From assembly GCA_036172665.1 (NCBI GenBank), contig CM069877.1, positions 23,585,001-23,649,000 of the forward strand: DNA of 64,000 nucleotides, in the 5' to 3' direction. Below are positions 39,219 through 50,178 of the stretch, one piece after another (position 1 is the first letter of the stretch; every line of letters starts with the position of its first letter). Source of the stretch: Prosopocoilus inquinatus. Taxonomy: Eukaryota > Arthropoda > Insecta > Coleoptera > Lucanidae. Made by a program: the position numbers and the translations under genes. The notes below the pieces were generated by a model, which was not told where the DNA came from, did no database searches, and saw only the letters and a program-made list of their open reading frames with translations.

Positions 39219-42164
39219 TTGGGCATGGACATCATGTGTGCCCACGGGTTTCAATTGGACTTAAAGCGTGGCGTAATGGTGGTCAATAATGAGGAGTTGG
39301 TTCTACATCAACGAGGAGACGTGGCCGCTCGAGTAGTCCTCGCTGAAGACATTGTATTACCCAGCAGGACTGAGGTTATCGTCGACGCAAAATTGAACGG
39401 TGTTTTTCAAGATGGGCAGGTCATTATGGTTGAACCTAATACTGATGATCAGAAGATTGGAAGAGGAGTCCTCGTTGGGAAAATGTTGTTGACGGCGAAG
39501 AAGGAAGTACCTGTCCGCCTGATGAACGTCAATTGTTTCTCTGTCAATATCAAGAAAGGAACAATCTTGGGAAGCTGCACCATGGTGTCCTCCATCTCCC
39601 GGCAACTTGAAACAAACGTGCCAGAAGCGAAAGTCCCAAAGAAATTATGGGAAATGGTTATGTCAACAGCCCAGGAATTGACTCCAGACCAGAAGACAAA
39701 AGCAAAGAATCTGATCGGCCGCTATCAAGATGTATTTGAGGTAGAAAATGGATCCAAGGGAAGAACTGATGTCGTGAAACACAAAATAGAGACTGGAGAA
39801 GAAAGACCTATCCGTCAAGCTCCAAGGCGATTACCGTTGGCGAAGCGTGAGGAAGCGGAACGCATTATTCGCGAGATGGAAAAGGATAATGTAATAGAAC
39901 CATCAAGCAGCCCGTGGGCGTCACCAGTAGTGCTTGTGAAGAAGAAGGATGGGTCCACCAGGTTCTGTGTAGACTACCGGTTACTCAATAATGTCACCAA
40001 GAAGGACAGCTATCCCCTGCCACGGATTGATGATACCCTGGACACCCTGGCCGGCTCAAAGATCTTCTCAACTTTGGACTTAAAGAGTGGATATTGGTAA
40101 GTGGAGCTGGCGCCCGAAGATCGAGAAAAGACGGCGTTTTCCATTGGTATGGGTCTGTGGCAGTTCACAGTGATGCCATTCGGATTATGTAATGCCCCAG
40201 CGACATTCGAGAGGTTAATGGAGACGGTTCTGAAAGGTCTGTCCTGGACAACGTGCATGGTGTACCTTGACGACATAATTGTCGTGGGAAAGACGTTCGA
40301 CGACCACCTAAGGAACCTGGAAGGAGTGTTCCAGCGGCTTCGCGGAGCTGGACTAAAGCTTAGCCTCAAGAAGTGTCACCTGTTCCAGAAGGAAGTGAAT
40401 TACCTGGGGCACATTGTTAATGGAAATGGAATCGCCGTGGACCCTGTGAAGATTCAGGTGGTGAAAGACTGGCCAACTCCCAGAAATAAACACCAAATAA
40501 GGAGTTTCCTTGGCCTGTGCACTTACTATCGGCGCTACGTTCCTGGATTTGCAGACATTGCTAAGCCGTTAACAAAACTCACTGAAGTAGGTCGTCCATT
40601 TGAATGGGACCAACAGTGTCAAATTGGCTTTGAACAACTAAAGCAGTACTTGGTTAGTGCTCCTATTCTGAGTTATCCTCTCCCGGAAGGCAAGTTCGTC
40701 GTGGACACAGATGCTAGAAACGTTGGGATTGGTGGCGTACTCTCCCAGATACAAGAGGGGCAAGAGAAGGTGATCGGCTACTTCAGTAAAGTCCTATCAA
40801 AGCCGGAACGAAACTATTGCGTCACAAGAAGGGAATTGCTAGCCGTCGTAAAAACGATAGAACACTTCTACAAGTACTTGTATGGTAGACGCTTCCTGCT
40901 GAGAACCGACCACGCCGCTCTAAAATGACTTCTCCGTTTCAAGAACCCAGAAGGGCAAGTTGCACGATGGATCGAACGACTTCAGGAGTACGATTTTGAA
41001 ATTCAGCATCGGGCAGGAACTAGCCATCGAAATGCCGATGCTTTGTCGAGAAGACCCTGTGCCGAAGACTGTAAGCACTGTAGTCGTTTGGACGAGAAAG
41101 TAGCCACGACTGCGAGAACAGCCATTGCTGACGACAAATGGCAAGCCGAAGAACTGCGAAGAGACCAGGAGAACGACCCGGATTTGAAATTAGTGCTAGA
41201 GTGGAAAAGCAGGGACGCGAGGCCTACCTGGGAAGAGGTAGCACCATGTGCACCGTCCGTAAAATCATACTGGGCGCAGTGGGACTCCATAGTGTTGGAT
41301 CGTGGTCTTCTGAGACGAAGCATGGAGAATCCAGAAGGCATGGAAGAGAAGACACAGTTACTAATCCCCAAGAATAGGGTGCCAGAAGTTCTGAGGGATC
41401 TTCACGATGGAACTTCGGGAGGGCATCTGGGAGTTAAGAAGACTATGGAGAAGGTGCGCGAAAGATTTTACTGGGTGAACTGCAAGGAAGACGTGAAGGA
41501 TTGGTGCAGAAAGTGTGCAGTCTGCGCAGCCAGTAACGGCCCCCACAGGCGGGGTAAGGCTCCCATGAGACAGTACAACGTTGGAAGTCCTTTTGAGAGA
41601 GTTGCCATCGATGTAGCCGGCCCGTTTCCAGAAACGAATGGTGGAAACAAGTACATCGTCGTGGTAATGGACTACTTTAGTAAGTGGGTTGAAGCTTACG
41701 CCCTACCTAACCAAGAGGCGGTCACTATTGCGGAAGTCCTTGTCAGGGAATGGATCAGTCGGTATGGTGCACCTATGGAACTGCATTCAGACCAAGGAAG
41801 GAACTTTGAATCGGCCTTGTTCAAGAACGTGTGTACTCTGCTCGGCGTACGAAAAACTAGAACAACTGCACTCCACCCACAGTCGGACGGAATGGTGGAA
41901 AGGTTCAATAGAACCATCAACCGACATTTGTCCAAGGTCGTTTCCAATCATCAGAGGGACTGGGACACGTACATCCCCCTGTTTCTAATGGCATACCGCT
42001 CATCTGTTCATGAGACAACAGGGGAGACTCCCGCGAAAGTGGTATTCGGGCGAGAGCCGAGACTGCCCTGCGACCTGAAGTTTGGTGTGAAGCCTGACGA
42101 AGTCTCTGCCGACGAAGATTACGTGAGCAAATTACGCAGGAAAATGGATGATATCCACAACTAA
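39219..42164 (+). pseudogene. RT, RNase H and integrase, Gypsy A copy 3, three nonsense changes
   Basis: A single frame carries the protease end (MGMDIM), RT ([10 protein letters not shown] ... VYLDDIIVVG near 40260), RNase H (VVDTDARNVGIGG, note R where copy 1 has S) and integrase (CRKCAVC, IDVAGPFP, HSDQGRNFES, VERFNRT). It is cut by TAA at 40098 (after LKSGYW), TGA at 40926 (Trp codon in copy 1) and TAA at 42162 (Gln codon in copy 1). Each is one transition from the sense codon in a sister copy. Confidence 0.88.
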
Positions 42165-43259
42165 GTGCGTCACAATATACAGACGGCCAGCGATCGGATG
42201 AAGGAGCACTATGACATCAACGCTCAACACGGGGGATACCAACCTGGAGCACTGGTCTGGCTTTATAACCCCCAAAGACGTCGAGGCCTCTCCCCAAAAT
42301 TGCAGACCTCTTGGGAAGGTCCTTACAAAGTGATGAAACGGATCAACGACGTCGTTTACCGCATCAGGAAGGTCCCCCATGGCAAACCCAAAGTAATCCA
42401 CTTCAACCGGATAGCCCCTTACCATGGAGAAGCAGATGAAGGGACAGTACAAAGGGCGCAAGTTTCCGAAGTGAACTTCGAAACCTTCATGTCTCATCAC
42501 GCCAAAGGAAGCAAGGCACGGTTTGGAGTGACCACGGAGAAGCAACAAGATCTCTTTAAAGTGCCACTGGAGTACAGTCTGGCCCACTGCGTAGCAGAAG
42601 ACCTGAAAATGTCCAAAGGAATCGCTCAGGTGTTTAGGAAGAAATTTGGCCAAATCGAGGAGCTACGAAGACAGCATCCCGTGGTAGGCAAGAGCTTGCA
42701 GATCATTGATTCGACGGCAGATCGGAGGCGCCACGTGCATTATTTAGTCACTAAGAAGACATCAAGCGGTAAACCTGACTATCAAAGTATGTGGAGAGCC
42801 CTATATAGCCTGAGGAGACAGCTAATAGAGAACCATCAGATGAAGTTAGCCATCCCAAAATTGGGCTGCGGATTGGACGGACTAGACTGGAGAGTAATTC
42901 GAAGCATGCTGGAAGTCATCTTCCACAGAACGGGAATTGAAGTCCTAGTCTGCAGCCACCACCCACAGGCAACAGTCAGCAACAGCAAAACCGTAGACTG
43001 TTACTTCTTCCAGACGGGAAGTTGCAAGAATGGGCCAGCATGTAGTTTCCGACACCCTCCTTCAAGACTATCACCAGGAACATTTCGAGACGAAACGTTT
43101 TTAAGAAGGGGGCAGTGTGGCGCGCCAACCGGCTTAGCGCAAGGCGTCAAGAAGTCGGTTCGCTGTTATGTGTCATCGGCCGTCACGCCACCGGGGCCTA
43201 CATCGAACAGACTGGAATCTTGCAGCGTAGAGAGTTCCAGACGGCGGCGAATGATATAA
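42165..43259 (+). CDS. Integrase tail, macrodomain and CCCH finger, Gypsy A copy 3
   Basis: 364 open codons in the same frame as integrase. The integrase tail with KVIHFNRIAPY is followed by the TARG1-like macrodomain (EYSLAHCVAEDL, GIAQVFRKKFG, YLVTKK, KLGCGLDGLDW) and the CCCH finger (CYFFQTGSC..GPACSFRH). As in copy 1, the frame crosses the polypurine tract and ends about 140 nt inside the 3' LTR. Predicted role (inference): removal or reading of ADP-ribose on host or element proteins. Confidence 0.85.
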   Translation: MRHNIQTASDRMKEHYDINAQHGGYQPGALVWLYNPQRRRGLSPKLQTSWEGPYKVMKRINDVVYRIRKVPHGKPKVIHFNRIAPYHGEADEGTVQRAQVSEVNFETFMSHHAKGSKARFGVTTEKQQDLFKVPLEYSLAHCVAEDLKMSKGIAQVFRKKFGQIEELRRQHPVVGKSLQIIDSTADRRRHVHYLVTKKTSSGKPDYQSMWRALYSLRRQLIENHQMKLAIPKLGCGLDGLDWRVIRSMLEVIFHRTGIEVLVCSHHPQATVSNSKTVDCYFFQTGSCKNGPACSFRHPPSRLSPGTFRDETFLRRGQCGAPTGLAQGVKKSVRCYVSSAVTPPGPTSNRLESCSVESSRRRRMI

Positions 43260-43442
43260 AATCGCCCCGGGTTGACTCACGAGGCAGTCGAGTTCGAACA
43301 GCGATCGTCGAAGTTAGATTTTAGTGTGAAAATAAATTGTTACAAATAAATTAGTTTTTAAGCTTTATTAAATTACGGTTAAGTTTTTATCGAGTGTTTT
43401 ATTCGTTTAAATAAATAAACTTTAAACCCTAGAAACGTAACA
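43116..43442 (+). repeat. 3' LTR, Gypsy A copy 3
   Basis: 327 bp, matching 37003-37329 apart from about three substitutions. Confidence 0.9.
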
Positions 43443-43634
43443 GTATCATTCTTACCTTTAAGATGCTGTAACTTTTCTGTGAGCAGTATTTTTGAAACTT
43501 TTGACAAAAATCTGTTACTTTGTACAACATTGTTTTCATGATAGTGTTTGTGCGATTTTGTCCTGTCCGAGGAATAATGGATATTTATCGATTATAAAAA
43601 GTTTCAAATGTTAGTGCTGAATTAAATAAATTAA

Positions 43635-43794
43635 TTGAAGTTTGTTCTTGTCCGATGAAAATTGTAAGTACAAAGTTTTTTTAATCTCAAACCGGACAGA
43701 AAAATGAAGGGGACACACTCAACGTTTCGCTATAGATTTATAGCTTCGTCAGGAGTGAAAAAAAGTAAATAAACTTTTTACTTAAACTTTGTAC
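43635..43794. mobile_element. Hammerhead unit, family 1, 13-bp TSD
   Basis: TTAAATAAATTAA at 43622-43634 and 43795-43807 flanks 160 bp. The body is the single-arm form of the 0.9-kb palindrome (GTAAGTACAAAG, AATCTCAAACCGGACAG, hammerhead), followed by a short inverted scrap (AAACTTTGTAC). This is the simplest copy and defines the unit's left end, TTGAAGTTTGTTCTTGTCCG. Confidence 0.8.
43716..43757 (-). ncRNA. Hammerhead ribozyme-like motif, family 1 (solo copy)
   Basis: Same layout as 945-986: stem I CACTC/GAGTG, CTGACGA + A, stem II GCTATA/TATAGC, GAAACGT, T. All boxes intact. Confidence 0.6.
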
Positions 43795-43807
43795 TTAAAT
43801 AAATTAA

Positions 43808-44700
43808 GGTGTTTGTTGAAGAATGTAACATCATTCGAAAACACCGCGATGGAATCTAGATTTATTCATCTTTTTAGTTAAGAACCACGGGTATTAATTT
43901 AAGAATACCACTTTTATTTCCATGAATTTTTTTTTTGGTAACGTATCCTTCCGCTGGCAAGCAAGGTAAGCAAGGCACGAGGGTGCCAATGCAAGAGGGG
44001 CGCCAAAATATGTTAATCAAAAAACGATTAACGAGCAGTTCGAACAATCTTAAGGTCAACCAAACTCTATCCAACAACTCGATCAGTTCAATTTCGATCA
44101 GTGTCAAGGTCACCCAAATTCAGCTCTAGAACTAAACTTGATTCTATTCAACCCAAGCAAAAAAATAAAAATCACAAAACATTAAGAAAACATAATTAAA
44201 AAAGTTAAAAGACAAAATATTTTCAAGGTCGACCAAATCTAACTGCACTCAGTCTAATTTCATTTAACCCAAGTTAAAAATTTAAAACAATACTTAAGTG
44301 TTTTAGTTGTATATTTTAGAAGTTTAGAATTTAAGCAAGTTTATGCATTCTCGGGATATCTCTGAAGCACTATCATATTAGTTATTAGTTTGGTAATATG
44401 ATATGGGGGCGTGTTTAGTCTGAGCAGCAAAGAAAACGGAAAATAAAGGGCAGTCTCCCGAGAGCTACCGCGTAGGGTACTCGTCTTTACGTGTACGGGC
44501 TCGCGAAGGTGGTTAAAATGTGTAGTGGATGTTTGGTAAGGGTTGCCCACGAAATATCAGCCTGAAGGAGGCGATGTTTTATTACGAGACAACATCGGCC
44601 TTGAAATGGCAATCTGGTAAAGTATTTCGTGGTTGACTTGGTGAGGTTTGCGGGGCCGTCAAGGTGACGGTGACCCGGGCTCTCGAGTGAGAGCAGGAGT
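43808..44700. other. Non-coding with diverged repeats
   Basis: No gene seen. Copies of a CAAGGTCAACCAAACTC-type block with a following ATTTAACCCAAG word occur at 44051, 44113 and 44223, and again at 45275, 45405, 46757 and 46885 after interruptions. Confidence 0.45.
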
Positions 44701-44703
44701 GAG

Positions 44704-45040
44704 ATGTCGTCGGGGAACGGTCTAGTGGCGTAGCACTGTAGGGGACCGGCGACATGGAAGAGGTGCAGAGACGTCGGCAGGCGTCTCTAGGTTACCTCTC
44801 AGGCATGGTTGAATGATGCATTGTCGGGGATTGGTCCAGTAGAGTAGTACTGTAGGGGACCGACGATGCGAGAGAAAAATGTGCTTGAACTGTTATGCAT
44901 TGTCGGGGATCGGTCCAGTAGAGTAGCACTGTAGGGGACCGAAGATGCAAGAGAAAGATGTGGTTGAACTGTCATGCATTGTCGGGAGTCGGTCCAGTGG
45001 CGTAGCACTGTAGGGAACCGACGATGCTGAAGAATAGCTA
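44704..45040. repeat. Tandem hairpin repeats, about 80-bp period
   Basis: Units begin near 44704 (diverged), 44817, 44896 and 44976. Each contains TCGGGGATCGGTCC ... GGGGACCGACGATGC, whose halves pair as a hairpin around AGTAGAGTAGCACTGTA. The array is followed at 45060 by TGACTTGGTGCATATCCGTG, a piece of foldback element 2. Confidence 0.8.
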
Positions 45041-45099
45041 GCTGCATGCTCCCTAGAACGGACATGACTTGGTGCATATCCGTGCTCGGCCGAAGTACT

Positions 45100-45666
45100 G
45101 GAGGGGAACATTGGGAATGAAAGACCTATCCAATGGTGAGTGAATGTTTATTGTAACTCCGTCCTCTGATAGTATTGTTTGTCTATAATATTTAAACAAA
45201 AAAAAACTAGCCAACATAAAAGTAAAAAAAAATTAAAATGTATACATATGTGGATTAAAATGAACCTCAACAAACCTCAAGGTTAGTTGAACTCACCCAA
45301 CTTATTATATCATATTGCACTCCGTTTTACACATTTTTTTTTAAATACTTAAATTATTCAAAGCAAAAAAATGTGAAAATTTATGGATTAAAGTTAAGTT
45401 CAACAAATCTCAAGATCAATCCAACATCTGACATAAATCGTGTTTTTTCCAACTCACTGACAAGCTCTTTGCTAATCTGATCAGCAACAATAACTACACT
45501 ACGTTTTTTCAAAGCCAGGAGTAACTGATCCGCGTTACTTTTCCCTTGCCCCTCGAGCACCGATGCTTTCCTGGATCACTTCAGGTGTAATTAAAATATA
45601 GAGTTAGAGAATTGTGTTCATTCCACTTCAAAACATTAAGCATTAAAAGTAGCAATTATACATATA
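45100..45666. other. No gene recognised
   Basis: AT-rich, with two of the diverged CAAGGTTAG/CAAGATCAA blocks. Confidence 0.35.
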
Positions 45667-46478
45667 CAGTCGAAGTTCCATAACTCGAACTACCAACCGA
45701 CCTGAGATTTAATTCGAGTTATAGAATATTCGAGTTAAAGGACATGGATGCATACCATATAAATATTTTGAATTTATTTACATATTTTATTAAGAAGTAA
45801 AAAAAAGAACATGTAAACAATAGTATAAACATCTTAAAATTTAATATAATAAACGTGGATAATGTACTTGCTGGTATTTTGTATTCTTCAGCAATATTTT
45901 CTTTTTTGACACTACTTTCGACTTTTTTTTTAAATTTCCAGCTTTCGTTGAACTGTAAGACTTTTAAGTTGACGGAAAGACAATACGACCAAATTAATTA
46001 AAACACTCAAACTGAAGAGCGTAGCATTATTGTCTCAGATCCGAAGAAGGGGATTCCCAGAAGCAGCCTCGCTGGAAACATGAAAAGGTGGAGATTTGTC
46101 GTAAAAATTCGAGTTATAGAGCTTTGTGAGTCCTTTCTTGGTCAAATTTATTTTGAGATATAGAAATGTTGTTCGATTTATAGAAATTTTCGAGTTATAG
46201 AAATGTTGTATATTGATACGCGCACTCGTCTTGGTAAAAAGTGGTTTTCTGCTTTTATATTTTTTTTTTGGCCAGCCTTGTGTGGTATTTGTTATCTTGT
46301 ACCACGCATTCGTATTGTTAATAACTGTTATATATGGTGAACATGTTTTACTGATATTAGATCATACTCAAGAAATTTTCGAGTTATACAAATTCGAGGT
46401 AAAGAGCGGAAAATCAATGCGAAACGCTAGGCAACTGCACGGGACAGCAAGCAACTTCGAGTTAGGGAGCTTTAACTG
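45667..46478 (-). mobile_element. Pogo/Tigger deletion derivative, TA TSD
   Basis: Ends CAGTCGAAGTTCCATAACTCGAA and, inverted, CAGTTAAAGCTCCCTAACTCGAA, with TA at 45665-45666 and 46479-46480. ATTCGAGTTATAGA words recur inside. The minus strand (45990-45855) encodes SVKKENIAEEYKIPASTLST, the N-terminal helix-turn-helix of pogo/CENP-B-type transposases, out of frame with the rest. The DDE domain is gone. Confidence 0.75.
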
Positions 46479-47615
46479 TAACGTTTAATTTTGTTCAAAT
46501 AATGAATTTCGCGTAAGCCATTTGAATTGAGGTTATATGCTCATCTGATCGCAAAGCCTCGTTTTTTTTTAAAGCAATGTAATTTGCTATTGGATCTGAT
46601 TGGATCAGTTTAGTTCAAGTGCATTTCAGATAAGTTATAAATTCAAATAAACACTTCACACTTCATCTAACACAAGTAAAAGATTAAAAATTACAATAAA
46701 AATTGAAAGCAAAGATTAAAAAAAAACTTAAAATTTCTTAAAGTTCAACTAATGTCAAGGTCAGTCGAACTCAACTGATCTCAACCCAACTCCATTTAAC
46801 CAAAAAGCAAAAATTGCAAAAAATAAAATAAAAGTATAAAAATTGTTAAAAATTAAAAATCAATTAAAATGAAATTCAACCAATCTCAACGTTACCGTAA
46901 TCCAACCTAGATCTATTCAACCTAAGCAGAAATTAAAAAAAATATATCAAAAGTCCGTTAAATACCAAACTTAATTTTTTTGTTATTTTAGAATTTAGAA
47001 TTTTTCTGTTATTTTAGAATTGCCACAAACAGCAAATAAAAATGAATTCGTCCATTCTGCTCGCCAGTCGCCATTGGGAAAAAAAATAAGCCAAACGGTT
47101 GGCAACACTGTCTGATTCTAAAATTACGGAATTTTCTTATGATGGTTACTTTTTTAAGTTACGAGCTAATTTCGGTAGCAATAAATTTTGGAAAAATAAT
47201 GGATATATTCAACTTAAAAAAAAATCTAGCAATTATGGAATTACTTACCATACTTTTTCTGAAATCGATTTCGTACACTGTAAGAACTAATAATATCAGC
47301 TTATAAAGATGCATACTGTATTTTCTTAAGAAAACTGTATAAATTCATGTGAATTTGGTCCCTTTTTTTAGAAAAGGGCGCCAGTTACTGTTTTGCATAA
47401 GGGCGCCAACTATCCTTCCTCCGGTCCTGGTGGTTTGATTACCTTGTATTAATTAAATATTTAAAATAAGTATATTAAAGATAAATTCAATTACAAGTAA
47501 AATAAATGTATAATAAATTAGTTTAAGAAAATTGTAGACTCGTGTATACAGGGTGCTTGGAAATAGCTAGTACAAAAAAATGTGGCATCTGGAAATCCTA
47601 AGAAATCCAAAAAAC

Positions 47616-47664
<49 letters not shown>

Positions 47665-48597
47665 TTCATTAATTCAATTAATTTAAGGTAATCAATCCAC
47701 TTAATAATGTTTAATTACGCTGAAACCGGTTGCGATTAATAAAAATTTAATCGTCTGAAGACATTTTATTTAATGTAATGTAATAAATGGTAAAAATTAG
47801 AGCATTTTACCGGCAAGAATGATACCGTATGTAGCGTCCTAAGACTAATTATTATTATTTCTGGTCCCCAGAAACCCTCATACGTCAGTTTTTAAGGGAA
47901 TATGTAAAAAAATTAAAATTTTGATTTTAAGTAAGGTTCTCATTTTTAAAATTTAAAAAGCAGGACAAGGGTGCTTAAAAATTCGAGCAAAATCCGGACG
48001 GCGAACCTATTTCAGAAAATCATTTGTAATGAAAAAGTGTATTTATTTTTATATATACCGGTTGGACATAACGTCCTGCAGCTAGTTCATATTTTGTTTA
48101 CGTCATGTTTTCTTTTATTAAATTCTGAAACAGAATAATTTTTAATTTTAAAAAGACACATTTTAGTGCAAGAATCTTATCTTTTTCGCCATTTGTTTTT
48201 TCGCAGGGATGTCACCATCGTTTTTTTTATTGCAACCCTAACTTTTTTATACAGCTTTTGATCGTCTTTCATCTTGTCAGTTAAAGGCCAATACACTCTG
48301 GGCTAGGCCGTGTCGCACTGCAAACATGCACTCGCCTTAAATTTTGATGGCCTGCTACAAATTTCTATTGCCTACGCAGGTTCTGTTTTACTTTGATTTT
48401 TTAGTTTTGCGTCCTAGCGCAAATCCGAACCAGGGGACCTATTCCTGATAAGCACGTTTTTGAATGCGCATATTTTGACAAATTCGCAACATTTGCTAAA
48501 TCTCGCCACTTGAATGAATGCGCATTTATTTTCGAACGACGTGGTCAAGAATAACTTATCTAAAGCCTACACGCTTTTCGCACTCACATATTACAAA
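46479..48597. other. Non-coding stretch with a microsatellite
   Basis: No gene seen. An uninterrupted AAT repeat covers 47615-47662. 48425-48480 (AGGGGACCTATTCCTGATAA) resembles the outer end of the Gypsy B LTR near 63320 in inverted orientation and may be an LTR scrap. Confidence 0.4.
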
Positions 48598-49352
48598 TGT
48601 AGGCGCGGCCTTTCTGGGTGAAGGAGCCGAATTATATTAAATGAGGGATTAATTTTTTTAATACAAGAATTAAAAGAAAATTTCTATTCGTGATCACTAC
48701 GCTGCCACCACCGATGCGTTCATTAATGGCTCATGGGCCATCGGGCCCAAAATAAAGAATAAAATAATATTAATTAAAGAAATGGAAATTTTTACCCTCA
48801 CGTAATTAATGGGCTCTCTTTCCCTTGGCTTTAAAATCGGAAGCGTTAGATCTTGGGTCTAGAACTGTACCAGTATATTATTTAATTAAGAATGAAAACT
48901 TAATTAACGTACCCAATTACTTATTCGACAATAAAATAAAATAAAAGTCGCATATAGATTAAAAAGAAAGAAAAAAGAAGGGTTTATTAACCACCTTGTT
49001 TATAGGCATATCAAATCAGAACAATAAAATAAAAGATTAACTTAATGATAATTTTCTTAGTCTGAAAGGGGAAGAATCCCGGGAATAGGGTTCTTTCCTC
49101 GAAATAATCATGCCTTTTCTTAAGGAATAAAAACATTTATCCTACCTGGTAAACGGGGGAGGACTCTGCAACAGGGATTATTCGACCTGGGGCTATCCGC
49201 GGGTTACCGGATCTCCGGGAGGAGATGGCTACTCTCTTTCTTGCTGCACCACTTCCATTCACTCAACCCCTTTTCTTTTCCCTAATTTCAATTCCAACCA
49301 AGGATACGTCTTCCCAAAACTGGAGCCCAAGAACGACTGACTTTTTACCCCC
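48598..49352 (-). repeat. Gypsy B 3' LTR, partial
   Basis: Nearly identical to 62056-62805. The plus-strand outer end is TGTAGGCGCGGCC, preceded by CAAA, which also follows the far LTR at 63343-63346. The inner part of the LTR is missing where BEL sequence begins at 49353. Confidence 0.8.
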
Positions 49353-49734
49353 TGATGGGGTGTTGCCGTGCACAAGCATGAACAACTGCTTTCTCGTAGT
49401 AAAGTAAAACACACACACAAAATAAAACAAAAATAAAACACTAAAAACTACTACAATTAAAGATTACCATTAAATTAACCGAAATGCATGAAATATGAAG
49501 GCGAGTATCTGCGTTGAATTTAGTTATGTGTCTAACTATTGAAGGTTCAAACGGTACTGAGACTTTCGCTTTAAAACGTGTAACTTCTGGCCAGGTAAAA
49601 ATAAAGGATCAACCAAAGAGCCGAAAGGCACGGTTCTCAAGAGATTCTAACAATACTCACAAAGCAACACAAAACCTGTGGCTGTAATCCAAATAAATAG
49701 TGAGAAAACCCCTCGACCACATTAATTCACTGAA

Positions 49735-49777
49735 AGCGAATACGTATTTCGGTAACGAAGTTACCATCTTCAGCGCT
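49735..49777 (-). ncRNA. Hammerhead ribozyme-like motif, family 3 (left arm)
   Basis: Mirror of 49801-49843 and identical to it: AGCG, CTGAAGA + T, GGTAAC-TTC-GTTACC, GAAATACGTATT, CGCT. Confidence 0.65.
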
Positions 49778-49800
49778 AAACTGATATCCAATATCAGTTT

Positions 49801-49843
49801 AGCGCTGAAGATGGTAACTTCGTTACCGAAATACGTATTCGCT
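49801..49843 (+). ncRNA. Hammerhead ribozyme-like motif, family 3 (right arm)
   Basis: Stem I AGCG/CGCT, CTGAAGA, extra T, perfect 6-bp stem II GGTAAC/GTTACC closed by TTC, then GAA and self-complementary ATACGTAT as stem III, T at the cleavage position. Related to 3964-4006, with compensated changes in stems I and II. Confidence 0.65.
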
Positions 49844-50178
49844 TTCAGTGAATTAATGTGGTCGAGGGGTTTTCTCACTATTTACTAACAATACTAAGTA
49901 AGGAATGCGGGGTGTCCTCCGGCCAAGCCCTGACACAACAGGTTAACCGGAATTACAGGGGTGACACCGCCCGAGGGACATTAGCGCGAAGTGACCGTAG
50001 ATAAATACTTGACTATTTAGAACAGCAGCAGCGCCTTGTAAATAAATATATAAAAATTCGGTATTACAAATTAGACTAGCCTAATTAACAAATTTAAAAT
50101 AAATGTATATGCACACATGAGCGCGAACATGCCGCCCACGTTGAAAGAACTTCTTTCAAGATAACGAACGTGACTACA

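Larger units (their letters stand above)
37003..43442 (+). mobile_element. Gypsy family A, copy 3, full length, TSD GTAT
   Basis: Two 327-bp LTRs (37003-37329, 43116-43442) with about three differences and GTAT at 36999-37002 and 43443-43446. No hammerhead unit in the leader. Gag repeats are at full length here. Breaks: a small indel in gag near 38228, a frame change near 38965, TAA at 40098, TGA at 40926 and TAA at 42162. The three pol stops lie in one otherwise continuous frame. Confidence 0.9.
49658..49884. mobile_element. Palindromic hammerhead unit in the BEL LTR, 11-bp TSD
   Basis: CTAACAATACT occurs at 49647-49657 and 49885-49895. The partner LTR (55588-55600) has a single copy and no insert, a direct empty site. 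The insert starts CACAAAGCAACACAAAACCT and contains a 189-bp palindrome (49695-49883, centre 49789) with two hammerhead motifs pointing outward. Confidence 0.9.
49353..50178 (-). repeat. BEL 3' LTR with nested hammerhead unit
   Basis: Minus strand TGTAGTCACG...CCCCATCA. 826 bp including the insertion at 49658-49895; 588 bp without it. The pol stop codon (50179-50181) abuts the LTR directly. Confidence 0.85.

Noticed and set aside
46213..46488. Plus-strand 91-codon ORF with hydrophobic start
   Set aside because: It lies inside the Tigger derivative, opposite in strand to the transposase remnant, and ends in the TIR.
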